This document shows, piece after piece, positions 9,380 through 19,049 of a DNA stretch of 64,000 bases. This stretch comes from Elusimicrobiaceae bacterium (lineage in GTDB: Bacteria > Elusimicrobiota > Elusimicrobia > Elusimicrobiales > Elusimicrobiaceae). The translations under genes were made by a program, and so were the position numbers. Each line of letters opens with the position of its first letter. The first letter of the stretch is position 1. The stretch spans positions 1 to 64,000 of the forward strand of contig JAFXVA010000006.1 of assembly GCA_017534965.1 (NCBI GenBank), written 5' to 3'. The notes below the pieces were generated by a model. It was not told where the DNA came from and did not search any database. It was given only the letters and a program-made list of their open reading frames with translations.

Positions 9380-10536
9380 AAATACCACAAAGAATTTTAC
9401 CTAGTAGCACTTTTACCTGCGGGCCAAGCCAGGCCTTAAAAAAGGTAGAAAACACCCCCCTTGTAAAAACTTTTTTTGAAAGATCTCACCGCAGTCCAAG
9501 CATTGCTCAAGAAGGTTTATACAGAGAAACAACTTTAAACATAAAAAAACTTTTTAATTTAAGTGATGATTACACAATTTTATTTTTTCCCGGCGGTGCA
9601 ACGGCTGCTATGGATACTGTCGTTTGGACTTTAACAAAAAAAAGTATCAGCGGGCTTATTTTTGGTTCATTTTCTAAACGCTGGACAAAAGACAGCAATT
9701 TTTTAGACGGCATTAAAAAAACTTTTGTTTCTTTTGATTATAAAAAAGAAAATTATAAAGAACTGGATTTTAAATCTTCTTTAATTTTGCTTACTTTAAA
9801 TGAAACTTCCCACGGCATTCGCCTGCCGGAAAAAATATTAAAAGATATTTACACCAAAAAAAGCAAAGATACTTTGGTGGCTTGGGATGTAACTTCCTGG
9901 GCGGGTATGAACCAAGTTAAACCTTATTTTGATATTATGCTTTTTAGCACGCAAAAAGGCTTTGGTGCAGGTGGCGGAACTTGCGTTTTAATTATGAATA
10001 AAAAAGCTATTAAACGCGCCGAAGAAATGCAAAAAACAAAAAAAATTCCTTTCTTTTTAAACTTAAATAACGCTTTACATTTTGCGCCTTTATACCAAAC
10101 TTTAAACACGCCTTCAACAATAAATATTTGGATGTTAAACGAAGGGGCAAAATATATGCTTAAACACGGCGGACTTAAAAAGATGGAAGACCTTACCCGC
10201 GCACACGCAAAAGTTTTGCTTGATTATGCCAAAAAATCAAATTGGCTAGCACCTATGATAGATAAGGCGGAGTTTCGCTCCCCCGAAACTTTAACTTTAA
10301 AAATTACTGATGATAAAATAAAGGATACACTTGTAAACAAAGCCCTTAAGCAAACAAAAAAGAGAAATCTTGCCGACGGAATAAAAAAGTTTTCAAGTAT
10401 AAGTGAAAATTCTTTAAGAATTGCCTGCTTTCCTTTTATTGACCCAAAAGGCACAAAAGAATTTATCAAACTTACAAAAACTTTAGATTATATCGCAAAA
10501 CATTTGGATAAAAATTTAAAAAATAAGGCCTTTTAA
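9376..10536 (+). CDS. serC: Phosphoserine aminotransferase (class V, PLP)
   Basis: The 386-residue product opens with TFTCGPSQAL, as in the SerC type found in actinobacteria and archaea. It has FFPGGATAAMD for the phosphate cup and the PLP lysine near residue 194 in FSTQKGFGAGGG. It converts 3-phosphohydroxypyruvate and glutamate to phosphoserine and 2-oxoglutarate. The start overlaps the ftcD stop as ATGA. Its last 21 bases overlap the end of the convergent rsmA. The specific call over other class V aminotransferases rests on the N-terminal motif and length. Confidence 0.88.
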   Translation: MKIPQRILPSSTFTCGPSQALKKVENTPLVKTFFERSHRSPSIAQEGLYRETTLNIKKLFNLSDDYTILFFPGGATAAMDTVVWTLTKKSISGLIFGSFSKRWTKDSNFLDGIKKTFVSFDYKKENYKELDFKSSLILLTLNETSHGIRLPEKILKDIYTKKSKDTLVAWDVTSWAGMNQVKPYFDIMLFSTQKGFGAGGGTCVLIMNKKAIKRAEEMQKTKKIPFFLNLNNALHFAPLYQTLNTPSTINIWMLNEGAKYMLKHGGLKKMEDLTRAHAKVLLDYAKKSNWLAPMIDKAEFRSPETLTLKITDDKIKDTLVNKALKQTKKRNLADGIKKFSSISENSLRIACFPFIDPKGTKEFIKLTKTLDYIAKHLDKNLKNKAF

Positions 10537-11304
10537 ATTTTGGGCTAAATCTGCATAATGTCTGGGAGAAAGTTCTTCTGCTCTAGCGGAAACTTTTATA
10601 TTGCTTTTGGCTAAAATCTTTATTAAATCATCTTTATTTTTTTTGTAAACTTCGCTAAGCGCGTTTAAGATGGTTTTTCTTCTGTAAATAAAGGCACATT
10701 TAACAAGTTCGTCAAAGTTTTTTTTGTGTTCTGCGGAAACAAAAAAAGTTTTATCTTTTGGTTTAATTAAAACGACTTCGCTATCAACTTTAGGCGGTGG
10801 ATTAAAACTGCCGGGACTAACGCGGCACACACTTTGAACATTTGCGCGCGCCTGAACCATAATAGATAAAGGACCATAAAGTTTAGTTTCCGGCGTAGCA
10901 AAAAACTTGCGCGCCTGTTCGCGCTGAAACATAAAAACAGCACAAGCAAAACCGGGCAAATCTAAAACTTTAAGCAAAATTTGCGCCGCATCAATATAAG
11001 GCAAATTGCTAAGAAAAGTTTTTTTACCTTCGGGGAAATCAGCTTCTGTTAAAGTTAAAAAATCTTTTTCAATTAATTTATAAGTTGCCCAAGCAGGTAA
11101 ATTTTGTTTTAAAAACTCACTCATTTTTGGGTCAATTTCAACTAAAGTAAAATCGTTTATACCTTTGTTTAAAAGATTAAAAGTTAATGCGCCTTTGCCG
11201 GGGCCGATTTCAATTAAAGAGCCTTCCTGATTATCAATAAGTGCATTGGTTATTTTATCAATAATGCCTTGATTAACTAAAAAATGTTGGCCGTATTTTT
11301 GCAT
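10516..11304 (-). CDS. rsmA: 16S rRNA dimethyladenosine transferase
   Basis: The 262-residue KsgA/RsmA protein dimethylates two adjacent adenosines in the 3' terminal helix of 16S rRNA. It begins QKYGQHFLVNQGIIDKI, has the SAM-binding IEIGPGKGALT motif near residues 31-42 and the catalytic NLPY motif near 100. It lies 8 bases downstream of the TPR gene at 11312-13072 and may be cotranscribed with it. Confidence 0.96.
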   Translation of the reverse strand: MQKYGQHFLVNQGIIDKITNALIDNQEGSLIEIGPGKGALTFNLLNKGINDFTLVEIDPKMSEFLKQNLPAWATYKLIEKDFLTLTEADFPEGKKTFLSNLPYIDAAQILLKVLDLPGFACAVFMFQREQARKFFATPETKLYGPLSIMVQARANVQSVCRVSPGSFNPPPKVDSEVVLIKPKDKTFFVSAEHKKNFDELVKCAFIYRRKTILNALSEVYKKNKDDLIKILAKSNIKVSARAEELSPRHYADLAQNLKGLIF

Positions 11305-11311
11305 AAAAAAC

Positions 11312-13072
11312 TTATTCCTCCGCCGTTAGAATTTCAAGATTACTTTGTGCAATTTTATTATTTTTATTTATCTCTAAAACTTGCTGATAAACATTTTTTG
11401 CTTCTTCTTCCCGTCCTAAAACGACATAAGAAGTGCCTATCCCCAAAAAACAAATTTCTTTTAATTTATTATTATCTTTTACTAATTTATTTGCTTTTGT
11501 AAAACTATTTAAGGCCTGCTTGCCTTGACCGAGAGTTAAATACATAAAACCGGAAAGAATATAATTTTGAATTGTCGGTTCTTTTAAAGTTTTTTCTTCA
11601 ATATCATTTTGCACTTCTTCAATATATTTAAGCCAAGTTTTACCCACGACCCAAAGCCCCATATCATTACCCACATTATAAGGGTTATAAGTTGCTTTTG
11701 CCCCGATAGAATTTTGCGCCTGGCCGTAAGCGGTGTTTTGCGCGCTTAAACTTGGGGCATCTTTTTTTAAACTAGAGGCCTGCAAAAACATTTTGATATT
11801 ATTTTCTTTTGAGCCCTCTTTTAAAACATTATTTAAGCCGTCAAAAAGTTTATCAAGTTGTTCTTTGCGGCCTTCTTCAGTTGCGGGAGCAAGCGTAAAA
11901 GAACGGCTAAAAGTGCTTGCCAAAGTTTGTTCGTATTTTTCGTCAAACTTAGAAGGTTTTAAAACTTCGCTACTGGTTTTTTCCACAATAGGATTAAAGT
12001 TTTTAGGTGTAAGTTCCGTTTGCACTTCAATATCAATTTCTTCTTCCGGAGAGATTTTAGATAAACGTTTTTTAAAGCCGGCAAGTTGGCTATCTAGGTC
12101 GTTTTGGTTTTTATTATTTTGCGCATTGTTTTTTGTGCTATTTGAAGATTTACCGCCGTAAGAAATTGATAAAGCAAGACCCTCGTTTGAAGTTGGTGCA
12201 ATTAAAAAAGCACGCTCAATAATATCTGTGGCTTCTTCAAATTTATTTTGTTTTAAAAGCAAATTAACTAAGCGAAGTCTTGCAATACTATCGCCCGGTT
12301 TTAAGGAAAGAGCTTTAGAGTAATAACCTTTTGCGCGGGCACTTTCGCCAAGTTTTTCTGAAAGAACGGCTAAAGCCAAAATTGCTTCTTCATAATAAGG
12401 ATAAATTTTTAAAGATTTTTTAAAAGATTCTTTTGCCAGCTCATCACGGCCTAAAAATTCATATAAGGAACCTAACTGATAAACATATAAAGGATGTCTT
12501 GGTTCAAGTTCAACCGCACGGCGAAAGTGAAATAAAGAGTTTTCATAATCATTTAAAGCCCCGTAAGTAGAGCCAAGATTCATATTTACATCGGCGCGGT
12601 TTGGCTCTTTTTTATAGGCCGCTTGGAAATGTTCTAATGCGGGGTTAACTTCGCCTTTCCAAGCATAAGCAATACCCATTAATTGATGGGCTTGGGCATT
12701 TTCGGGGTCAATATCAAGGGCGGCGCGATACTCGGCCATGGCCTCTTCCAAGCGGCCTTGCCAATAAAGAGAAATACCCAAAAATATATGAGGATAGGGT
12801 TTGCTTGGGTCTTTGATAGTTGCCTTGGCAAAAGTTTGCTCGGCTGCTTTATAATTGTGTTTTGCAAGGTCATAAAAGCCCTGTTTTAAATTGAGGGTAG
12901 ATTGCTCGTGCATAAGATTTTCCCAATAAGTTGGGTAATAATTATTTTCAAGATTAGCTTTTTGTGCATTTATGCCAAGCCCGCTACCGCCAAGAAATTT
13001 TGGCAAAGCGGCTGATGTCAAAAGCGAGCAATTAAGTAAAATTAAAGAAAGTAAAAAAGCAAATTTCCTCAT
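11312..13072 (-). CDS. Secreted TPR-repeat protein
   Basis: The 586-residue product has an N-terminal signal peptide (residues 1-21, LLNCSLLTSAA; a lipoprotein is possible at the Cys). Seven or so classical TPR units follow over residues 55-300 (for example PHIFLGISLYWQGRLEEAMA and ADVNMNLGSTYGALNDYENS), then an Asn/Lys/Glu-rich linker and two more TPR units near 500-580. It probably acts as a periplasmic or outer-membrane scaffold. It lies directly downstream of the six-gene operon, separated by a terminator, and could serve that machine, but this is inference from position. Specific function unknown. Confidence 0.88.
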   Translation of the reverse strand: MRKFAFLLSLILLNCSLLTSAALPKFLGGSGLGINAQKANLENNYYPTYWENLMHEQSTLNLKQGFYDLAKHNYKAAEQTFAKATIKDPSKPYPHIFLGISLYWQGRLEEAMAEYRAALDIDPENAQAHQLMGIAYAWKGEVNPALEHFQAAYKKEPNRADVNMNLGSTYGALNDYENSLFHFRRAVELEPRHPLYVYQLGSLYEFLGRDELAKESFKKSLKIYPYYEEAILALAVLSEKLGESARAKGYYSKALSLKPGDSIARLRLVNLLLKQNKFEEATDIIERAFLIAPTSNEGLALSISYGGKSSNSTKNNAQNNKNQNDLDSQLAGFKKRLSKISPEEEIDIEVQTELTPKNFNPIVEKTSSEVLKPSKFDEKYEQTLASTFSRSFTLAPATEEGRKEQLDKLFDGLNNVLKEGSKENNIKMFLQASSLKKDAPSLSAQNTAYGQAQNSIGAKATYNPYNVGNDMGLWVVGKTWLKYIEEVQNDIEEKTLKEPTIQNYILSGFMYLTLGQGKQALNSFTKANKLVKDNNKLKEICFLGIGTSYVVLGREEEAKNVYQQVLEINKNNKIAQSNLEILTAEE

Positions 13073-13104
13073 ATATAAATTATATTAAATATGCTAGTTT
13101 TAAG

Positions 13105-13140
13105 ACAAAAAACACCCCGCTCTAAAAAGAACGGGGTGTT
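13105..13140 (-). terminator. Rho-independent terminator of the six-gene operon
   Basis: On the minus strand AACACCCCG pairs with CGGGGTGTT around a 12-nt loop and runs straight into a T-rich tail. It follows the stop of the 1023-residue gene by 19 bases and closes the operon. Confidence 0.93.
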
Positions 13141-13159
13141 AATTTCAAACTGCTTTTTA

Positions 13160-16100
13160 TTAGCGTCTAACAGTTCCTTTGATTATGACCTTTCTATCTT
13201 TAGATTCTTGTAATCTATAGTTTGCCTCATCAGCAGCAGGCCATGCTTTTTTGCCTGCAGGAAGAGGAGGTCTTTGGAAGACAGCATCTCTATCACCAAC
13301 ACCATAGATTGTAACTGATTCTGCAGGGTTAGAAGGATTGGAGATAGTGTTTCTTCTCTTAGGCCAGCTTCTGTATTTAACCCATCTGCTATCAGGGGCA
13401 ATACCTTGATAATTGCCTAGGCCGTCGCTTGTCGGGGTAACCTGAAGGTCAACACCATGGCTGGCCCATTCTTTTTGGACCTGTCTTGACACTTCCATAG
13501 CCCTATCAAAAGATAATCTCTTATTATTATTTTTGACTTGACCTTTATCATCGGTTACCGTGGTTTTGGAAGCGTGACCTTCTATGATAGGATTATCGCA
13601 ATCGTGCATAACTTCATATATCTTTGCAAGCGGTAATTGTTTCTTCAGTTCATATGAAGCGTTCCAGAAGAATTCACCTATCAACTGAACTTCACAAGGA
13701 CCAATCACGATATCTGTATATTCCGGTTGCGCAGGTTCCTCGCTTGGATCAGGGTTGCAATACGGACAGAGCGGAGTACCGGGTTTAACAGGATTAATAT
13801 CGCCTTCATTTCTGGTTAACGGACTATCCGGATCAACAGGAGCTTCTGAGTCAATACCTTCCGTTTCAAAGATACCCATACCCAAGGCCTTAGCCTTTGC
13901 AGCACAAATAGGCGTGCAAGGATAAGAAGCCTGACCGCTTGTAAATGTCTGCGAAGTGCGGATATGATAAGTTCTGCCATCTATACCCACAAATGACGTG
14001 CTGGGATATATTTGTTTGCCAATATAACATTTACCTGCGCCGTCATCTTCAGGGTTAGGGTTGCAGTAAGGACAAAGCGGATCGCCCGGTTTAACAGGTA
14101 AAATATCATCCGGATTTTCAGTTAGAGGTTCATCTCCCCAACGATCATAGGTGGTATCATCTGCATTTCTGATAGCTTGATAAATAACCTTTGCTTTATC
14201 TGCACATATAGACCAGCATGGATTTTCAGCATTGCAAGGTGTTATCTCCTCTTCACTAATGCGGATGTTGTAATGTAAACGATGGCTTTCTAATGTAATA
14301 CTTGGATAACAATGTTTGACATTATATTTATCTTCTATATAGCATTGACCATCGCCAGCCGGTTTATTCTTAGGTTCTGAAGGATTGCAGAACGGGCAAT
14401 TCTCGACATAAATACCATGAGCTTGCAATTCTTCTTTTGTTAAGGGGGCAATATTGGGTATGGGCTCTGCGCTGCCTGTTTCATTTACAATACTGGCACC
14501 GCCGTTCTTATACTGACAGACAGGCTCGCATTGTAAAACTTCATAAGCAACATTTTGATCCTCTATAGGATCTCTGCTTGCTCTAAACAAATAACCGCGA
14601 TATTCTACTGCTTTATAGATTTTGCCATCAGCGGCATCTCTACAATAATTCTTGTTTATATCAAGGCAGTCATCTGTTTCGCCACAGCCCCAAATATATT
14701 TGCAAATACCGGTTGCATAACCTTTATTTGGCAAAGTGTTCATTACGGATTGAAGATCTGTATCATAGACAGGAGTATTTCTGTTTTTGATATCACTGGT
14801 CAAATCATCCGTAGTGATCCAGAGAACATAGCCTTTGCCTGAGCGGGCAAGAACTCTACTACCTTTTGCATCATCTTTGATAGTAGAAGATAAACCTACT
14901 TTAAATTCTCCAATAAAGGCTGTTTCCGTATATTCGTTGCCATTTTCATCTTTTTTAGTTGTAGATCGTTTTTGGCCTTCCGTTTCACGGCTAAAATCTA
15001 TAACCTCTTTGATAAGGAAGCCGGATCTTTCGGGAATGGTGGTTTGGTCGCCATTTTTAAAATAACCCGTGCCGGCTGTTTCACCGCCTTGGACTTCTTC
15101 CATCACTACTGCAATGGTGCGCGGTCCGGGGTTTTTAATGGTAGCGCTGATTGCGTGCCATCCGCCGGCATTTGGAATAAATGCTGTAGTTTTATCGCAA
15201 ACTATACCGCTATACGGAGAGCTATTCATAGAAGTTGTGCCGTCTTTAGTATTGATTCTTAAAGGCGAAATTGTGCCATTACCAAAGCGGTTAGCCGGAA
15301 CACCGCAAGTAGCAACAGTATTAAATCTGCCCATGGAATTAGAAGAATCTCTCCATTTTCCATAAGTCTTTAAGATTTCCTGAACGCGTTTTTCGCTAAG
15401 ACATTCACCGCGGTCTATAGCGTTTTGGATTTTTTGTTCGGCTTCTCTTAAACCTCTGTAATAATCGCCGGATTCCCAATAGATTTCTTCTTCGGAGTTA
15501 TAATTACCTTTTTTGTTCTTATAATCTTCAAGATCTCTATCAAAGGTTGGGTCATCGTTACCTTCTGGGAAGAAGCCCGCGCCTGTTGCGCCAACTCTAT
15601 AAACAACGACTTTAGTCATACCTTTTTGGTAAGGTATATCATTTATTCCCGGGATAGCATGGTTAATGGCTACGGCACATTCGTCATTGCCTTTTTTACC
15701 CATTACATAATATCCCATTTTTCTATATTGTTTAACTCTTTCTTTGTTATTCCTTTTTACGCTGATGTTAACTTGCATAGGATCGCCATACATATTAACA
15801 CAAACAGCAGAGCGTCTGACTTGGGTCATATTTTTTAATTCGCTAAGTTTTAAACCCAAACAGCGTAAGCGGACATCAAGAGCACTCTTGCGAGATGCTT
15901 GAGTAGGATAAAATTCTGCATTGGCAGGGCATACCATTCTTAAAGCATCTATGGCATGGTTGGAGGTTTCTTTATCTTTTCCTGTGCCAGTTGTTGTAGA
16001 GGCGAAATCTGTTAAATCACCTGCACAAATTTCTTCGCCAAAACTTGTTCTGCAACAAATATCAACACCACCACCGGGGGAACCTAAAAATTTGCCAACG

Positions 16101-16231
16101 GCAAAATCAGGAGAGCCGGCAATTAAACAAGAAGCAAGACCGGCAGTAAGTTTAATTAAACTATCGGAAACCATCTTTTCCCAGTTATAATGCCAAAGTT
16201 CCCATCTCATTTGGGAGCGTTTTTGCATCAT
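13160..16231 (-). CDS. Large cysteine-rich envelope protein with C-terminal OmpA-like domain (operon gene 6)
   Basis: The 1023-residue product is not recognised as a whole. Residues 1-45 carry a short basic start and a weak hydrophobic stretch (LIKLTAGLASCLIAG) that may anchor or export it. Residues ~60-600 hold many paired cysteines (VDICCRTSFGEEICAG, YIWGCGETDDC). Three CPFCNP/CPYCNP motifs near residues 613, 722 and 824 mark modules of about 105 residues, each with a CYI...YPS segment. The last ~180 residues read like an OmpA/MotB peptidoglycan-binding domain (NPIIEGHAS..., LSFDRAMEVSRQVQKEWASHGVD). The start codon lies 18 bases after gene 5. The role is inferred as the cell-wall-facing end of an envelope complex. 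Confidence 0.8.
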   Translation of the reverse strand: MMQKRSQMRWELWHYNWEKMVSDSLIKLTAGLASCLIAGSPDFAVGKFLGSPGGGVDICCRTSFGEEICAGDLTDFASTTTGTGKDKETSNHAIDALRMVCPANAEFYPTQASRKSALDVRLRCLGLKLSELKNMTQVRRSAVCVNMYGDPMQVNISVKRNNKERVKQYRKMGYYVMGKKGNDECAVAINHAIPGINDIPYQKGMTKVVVYRVGATGAGFFPEGNDDPTFDRDLEDYKNKKGNYNSEEEIYWESGDYYRGLREAEQKIQNAIDRGECLSEKRVQEILKTYGKWRDSSNSMGRFNTVATCGVPANRFGNGTISPLRINTKDGTTSMNSSPYSGIVCDKTTAFIPNAGGWHAISATIKNPGPRTIAVVMEEVQGGETAGTGYFKNGDQTTIPERSGFLIKEVIDFSRETEGQKRSTTKKDENGNEYTETAFIGEFKVGLSSTIKDDAKGSRVLARSGKGYVLWITTDDLTSDIKNRNTPVYDTDLQSVMNTLPNKGYATGICKYIWGCGETDDCLDINKNYCRDAADGKIYKAVEYRGYLFRASRDPIEDQNVAYEVLQCEPVCQYKNGGASIVNETGSAEPIPNIAPLTKEELQAHGIYVENCPFCNPSEPKNKPAGDGQCYIEDKYNVKHCYPSITLESHRLHYNIRISEEEITPCNAENPCWSICADKAKVIYQAIRNADDTTYDRWGDEPLTENPDDILPVKPGDPLCPYCNPNPEDDGAGKCYIGKQIYPSTSFVGIDGRTYHIRTSQTFTSGQASYPCTPICAAKAKALGMGIFETEGIDSEAPVDPDSPLTRNEGDINPVKPGTPLCPYCNPDPSEEPAQPEYTDIVIGPCEVQLIGEFFWNASYELKKQLPLAKIYEVMHDCDNPIIEGHASKTTVTDDKGQVKNNNKRLSFDRAMEVSRQVQKEWASHGVDLQVTPTSDGLGNYQGIAPDSRWVKYRSWPKRRNTISNPSNPAESVTIYGVGDRDAVFQRPPLPAGKKAWPAADEANYRLQESKDRKVIIKGTVRR

Positions 16232-16248
16232 ATCCCACCACCAGGGTT

Positions 16249-17163
16249 TTAAGGGGCTATGATTCCAATTATTAGCGACATTACCGCCTGCACCAGGTCT
16301 ATTTGGGCCGGCACCGGGCCACCGCCCCCTCTGGTATCACCCAAAGGTTTGCCGTCAACATCTGCAAGTTGGGCATCCATAAGGGCTTGTTTTGCACCGG
16401 GGGTGTTCATTGCGCCAATAGAGCGGGCTGCTTCTGCATATAAAGCATCATTGCCGGTTAAATTGCGGCCTCTGCCTGCAGCTTGAAGAGGTTGCAAAGC
16501 AACCGGTCTGACACCGGGGCCTTGAACTTTAGCAGCTGCATCTCTTGCGCGGCTGCCAGAAGCCATAGTATGCCCAACACCGCTACCGGCACCCGGGGAA
16601 ACCATTGCGCCGGATCTTAAAGAACCGATGGCTGTGGGTATGCGGTTTACGGAATTGCGGACAGATCTTTTAACCGTTCTGCCATATCTTGAAGTAGCAG
16701 GGGAAGAAGAGTATTCTTCGCTTCCGTAACTAGAACGGGAAGAATAATCTGATTCAGAAGATTCGCCTTCGCCTGAACCTGCACCATAAGTATCAATAGT
16801 ATCTTTGGCGGAGGAGTCTTCTTCTCCATGACGGATAATTAAATCAAGAGGATTGCGGAAGCTAGATAAAGCAATTTCCCCTTCGGCTGATTCGGGTTTG
16901 TTAAATTCTTCTAAATATCCATCACTACCATCGCCCCAGACAACAGAAGGGGTATCAATATCTCCCGCTTCTCTGCTGAGGAAGGGCAACAATAGCAAAG
17001 CTAGTGCTGCCACGATTATAAAGGGCAAGTCCCTTTGCGCACGCTCAAAAAGGGTGCGTTTTGCTTTAACTTCCCCGCCCACACGGGAGGGAATACGCTT
17101 AGATAAAGGTAAAGTTTTGCTTTTCTTTAACTTGTCACTAAACGTAAAGCTATCCTTTTTCAT
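16249..17163 (-). CDS. Single-anchor, Ser/Gly-rich envelope protein (operon gene 5)
   Basis: The 304-residue product has a 46-residue basic cytoplasmic tail, one membrane segment near 47-64 (PFIIVAALALLLLPFL), and an extracytoplasmic region rich in Ser, Gly and Tyr (YSSRSSYGSEEYSSS). The motif GSLRSGAMVSPGAGSGVG near 180-200 matches GSLTRGGMVSVGGGSSGV of gene 1, and a hydrophobic C-terminus follows (VMSLIIGIIAP). A strong AAGGAGG site precedes the ATG. Its base composition looks more GC-rich than the neighbours (by eye). No known family recognised. Probably part of the same complex as genes 1-4 and 6. Confidence 0.82.
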   Translation of the reverse strand: MKKDSFTFSDKLKKSKTLPLSKRIPSRVGGEVKAKRTLFERAQRDLPFIIVAALALLLLPFLSREAGDIDTPSVVWGDGSDGYLEEFNKPESAEGEIALSSFRNPLDLIIRHGEEDSSAKDTIDTYGAGSGEGESSESDYSSRSSYGSEEYSSSPATSRYGRTVKRSVRNSVNRIPTAIGSLRSGAMVSPGAGSGVGHTMASGSRARDAAAKVQGPGVRPVALQPLQAAGRGRNLTGNDALYAEAARSIGAMNTPGAKQALMDAQLADVDGKPLGDTRGGGGPVPAQIDLVQAVMSLIIGIIAP

Positions 17164-17350
17164 AACAATCCTCCTTTTAGTTTACGGACATAAACCACAT
17201 AAAATGCTCTATGCCCTCTATCTTATATTTTTACTGCTTTTACTTCTTTTTACTTCTTGGGCTTTTATCTAAGTCTTAAGCCCCTTGCTATGAAATCTGT
17301 TTTTACTTCCTTTTTACTAAAGTTTACCATTTATTTCTTCTATTTCTTTT
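17164..17350 (-). other. Intra-operon gap with A-rich direct repeats and a hairpin
   Basis: This is the only long gap in the operon, 187 bases between genes 4 and 5, with no gene visible. On the minus strand it carries five AGTAAAA-type words (three as GAAGTAAAA) and a short hairpin (GGGCTT/AAGCCC, 17259-17283). It could be an RNA-processing or stability element or an internal regulatory site. No convincing promoter was found. Confidence 0.5.
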
Positions 17351-19024
17351 TTATTTTTTGGGTAAACTTGTTATATCTATAATTTTGCCAAAGGCAAAAC
17401 CTTCTTCTATTTTTTCATCAAAATATTCTTCATAACATTGAGTTTCTGTTCTGCAAACTTTATCTGCATTAAAATCACTATCAGTTAACTCAATTTCTTC
17501 ATCAGCGGATATGGCTGCTGCCTCTTCTGCATCCTCTTGGGAGTATCCTTGATTTTTATAATATCTCACATAATGTTTATATCTTCTCTCCCATTTTCTG
17601 ATTTTTCTCTTGCCACTTGCAGTAAATCTAACCTTTCCTGTTTTATCAAAAACACTTACATTTCTGCATTTTATATATAATTGCCCCGGCTTATCGACAC
17701 TGGCAAGTATAAGACTTTGCACCATTTCGCTACAATTCTTAACAGGTTCTTCAAATGTTATACCGCACTGATTAGCAAATTGTTTCCTTCTGTTTTTTAT
17801 ATTATTACAAAAACTTTCTATACTAGAAAGACTATCGTTCCAAGCATCTCTTTCTATTTTAACATGTCTATTTTTATTTTTGCCATAACAAAATCCAGGA
17901 GTTTTAGGCCTATTATCAGAAAGAGATTTCATTGCTTCTTTAACTTCTTCAATAGCATTATAATAACTTGCAATTTCTTGTTTATAAGTTTCTTTCATTT
18001 GTTGGCAAGCTTGAACACTTTGAGCACTTGAATTAAGTGAAAGCATAGGGTTTGTTGAGCCCCCCATAATAACGGCATCTTCATCTGTTACAAGACTTTG
18101 ATCTTGTGGGGAACCGCCATCAAAAGCCGCAACTGCAATATCGGAAGCGGCAGTGGGTAATTTTGCCCCTGTGGCATATCTGCTAAAGAAATAGGAATTA
18201 CCTAAATCTTTAAATAAGCCGTAAACAGGACGGCCGATTTTTGTATCGGTTCTATTTAATTCCGGATTAGATACACCAAATACACTCGTGCCGGATAAGG
18301 CACGGGCAGCTTGCATTACTTTTTCATAAGTGCTATCTTCTTTGCGTGCTAAAGAAGCAATATTTCCGCCACCTACAATATTGGAAATATTGGAATCTTT
18401 TAAGTTAAGAATACTTGCAATATCTTGTAAATCATCTTTTTTAAGAGGTTTGCCAAAAGCTTCTGCCTGTAAACCTGCCGCAGCGGCAAGGGCTTCCATA
18501 GCACCACTACGAGCCGCTTGGGAAGAACCGGAAAGTCTGGCAGGATCAAAACCTTTGGCAAGCATATTTTTATCAAAGACAATTTCCCTATTAACATTAT
18601 TTTTATTAAAAGGTTTTATTTTGCCGCCTAATCTTTTTTCCATTTCCATAGCTTCTTTGGCATTTTTTTCATAGGCCTCGGCAAGTCTATCTGAAGTTAA
18701 AGTGGCAAAAGGCGAAAGCCCCCCACCATAATTACCCGAGCCATTATAACTAAGATTGCTGGCACGTAATTCTTGTATTTTATTATCTTTTGTGCCGATA
18801 GCATAAGAAGCAAAATCTGCCATAGTTAAATTGCGTGTTGCATCAACATTTAGGCCGATTGCCTGGGCAATATAACTAAACCCGGGTATATTAGAGGTAG
18901 GCACAACAACTGAGACCACACCCAAAGTAGCAACTAGGCCAAGCGAAGCCAAGGCCACTTTTTTACCAAATGTTAAGCGGTTCTTTTTAGCTGCTTGATT
19001 AACTACTACTTTTGCCTTTTTCAT
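17351..19024 (-). CDS. Single-anchor envelope protein (operon gene 4)
   Basis: The 557-residue product is not recognised. It has a Lys-rich N-terminus, a membrane segment near 22-42 (VALASLGLVATLGVVSVVV), and an Ala/Gly-rich extracytoplasmic middle (SSQAARSGAMEALAAAAGLQ, TAASDIAVAAFDGGS). A C-terminal third follows with eight or more cysteines in short-spaced pairs (VQACQQM, GFCYG, ANQCG, VKNCSEM, YIKCRN, VCRTETQCYEE), suggesting disulfides. GAGG lies 9-12 bases before the ATG. It shares the anchor-plus-long-exterior plan of genes 1, 3 and 5, with short resemblances such as AAFDG to gene 2. Confidence 0.82.
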   Translation of the reverse strand: MKKAKVVVNQAAKKNRLTFGKKVALASLGLVATLGVVSVVVPTSNIPGFSYIAQAIGLNVDATRNLTMADFASYAIGTKDNKIQELRASNLSYNGSGNYGGGLSPFATLTSDRLAEAYEKNAKEAMEMEKRLGGKIKPFNKNNVNREIVFDKNMLAKGFDPARLSGSSQAARSGAMEALAAAAGLQAEAFGKPLKKDDLQDIASILNLKDSNISNIVGGGNIASLARKEDSTYEKVMQAARALSGTSVFGVSNPELNRTDTKIGRPVYGLFKDLGNSYFFSRYATGAKLPTAASDIAVAAFDGGSPQDQSLVTDEDAVIMGGSTNPMLSLNSSAQSVQACQQMKETYKQEIASYYNAIEEVKEAMKSLSDNRPKTPGFCYGKNKNRHVKIERDAWNDSLSSIESFCNNIKNRRKQFANQCGITFEEPVKNCSEMVQSLILASVDKPGQLYIKCRNVSVFDKTGKVRFTASGKRKIRKWERRYKHYVRYYKNQGYSQEDAEEAAAISADEEIELTDSDFNADKVCRTETQCYEEYFDEKIEEGFAFGKIIDITSLPKK

Positions 19025-19049
19025 AATTTTATTCCTCTTTTAAAAACGG

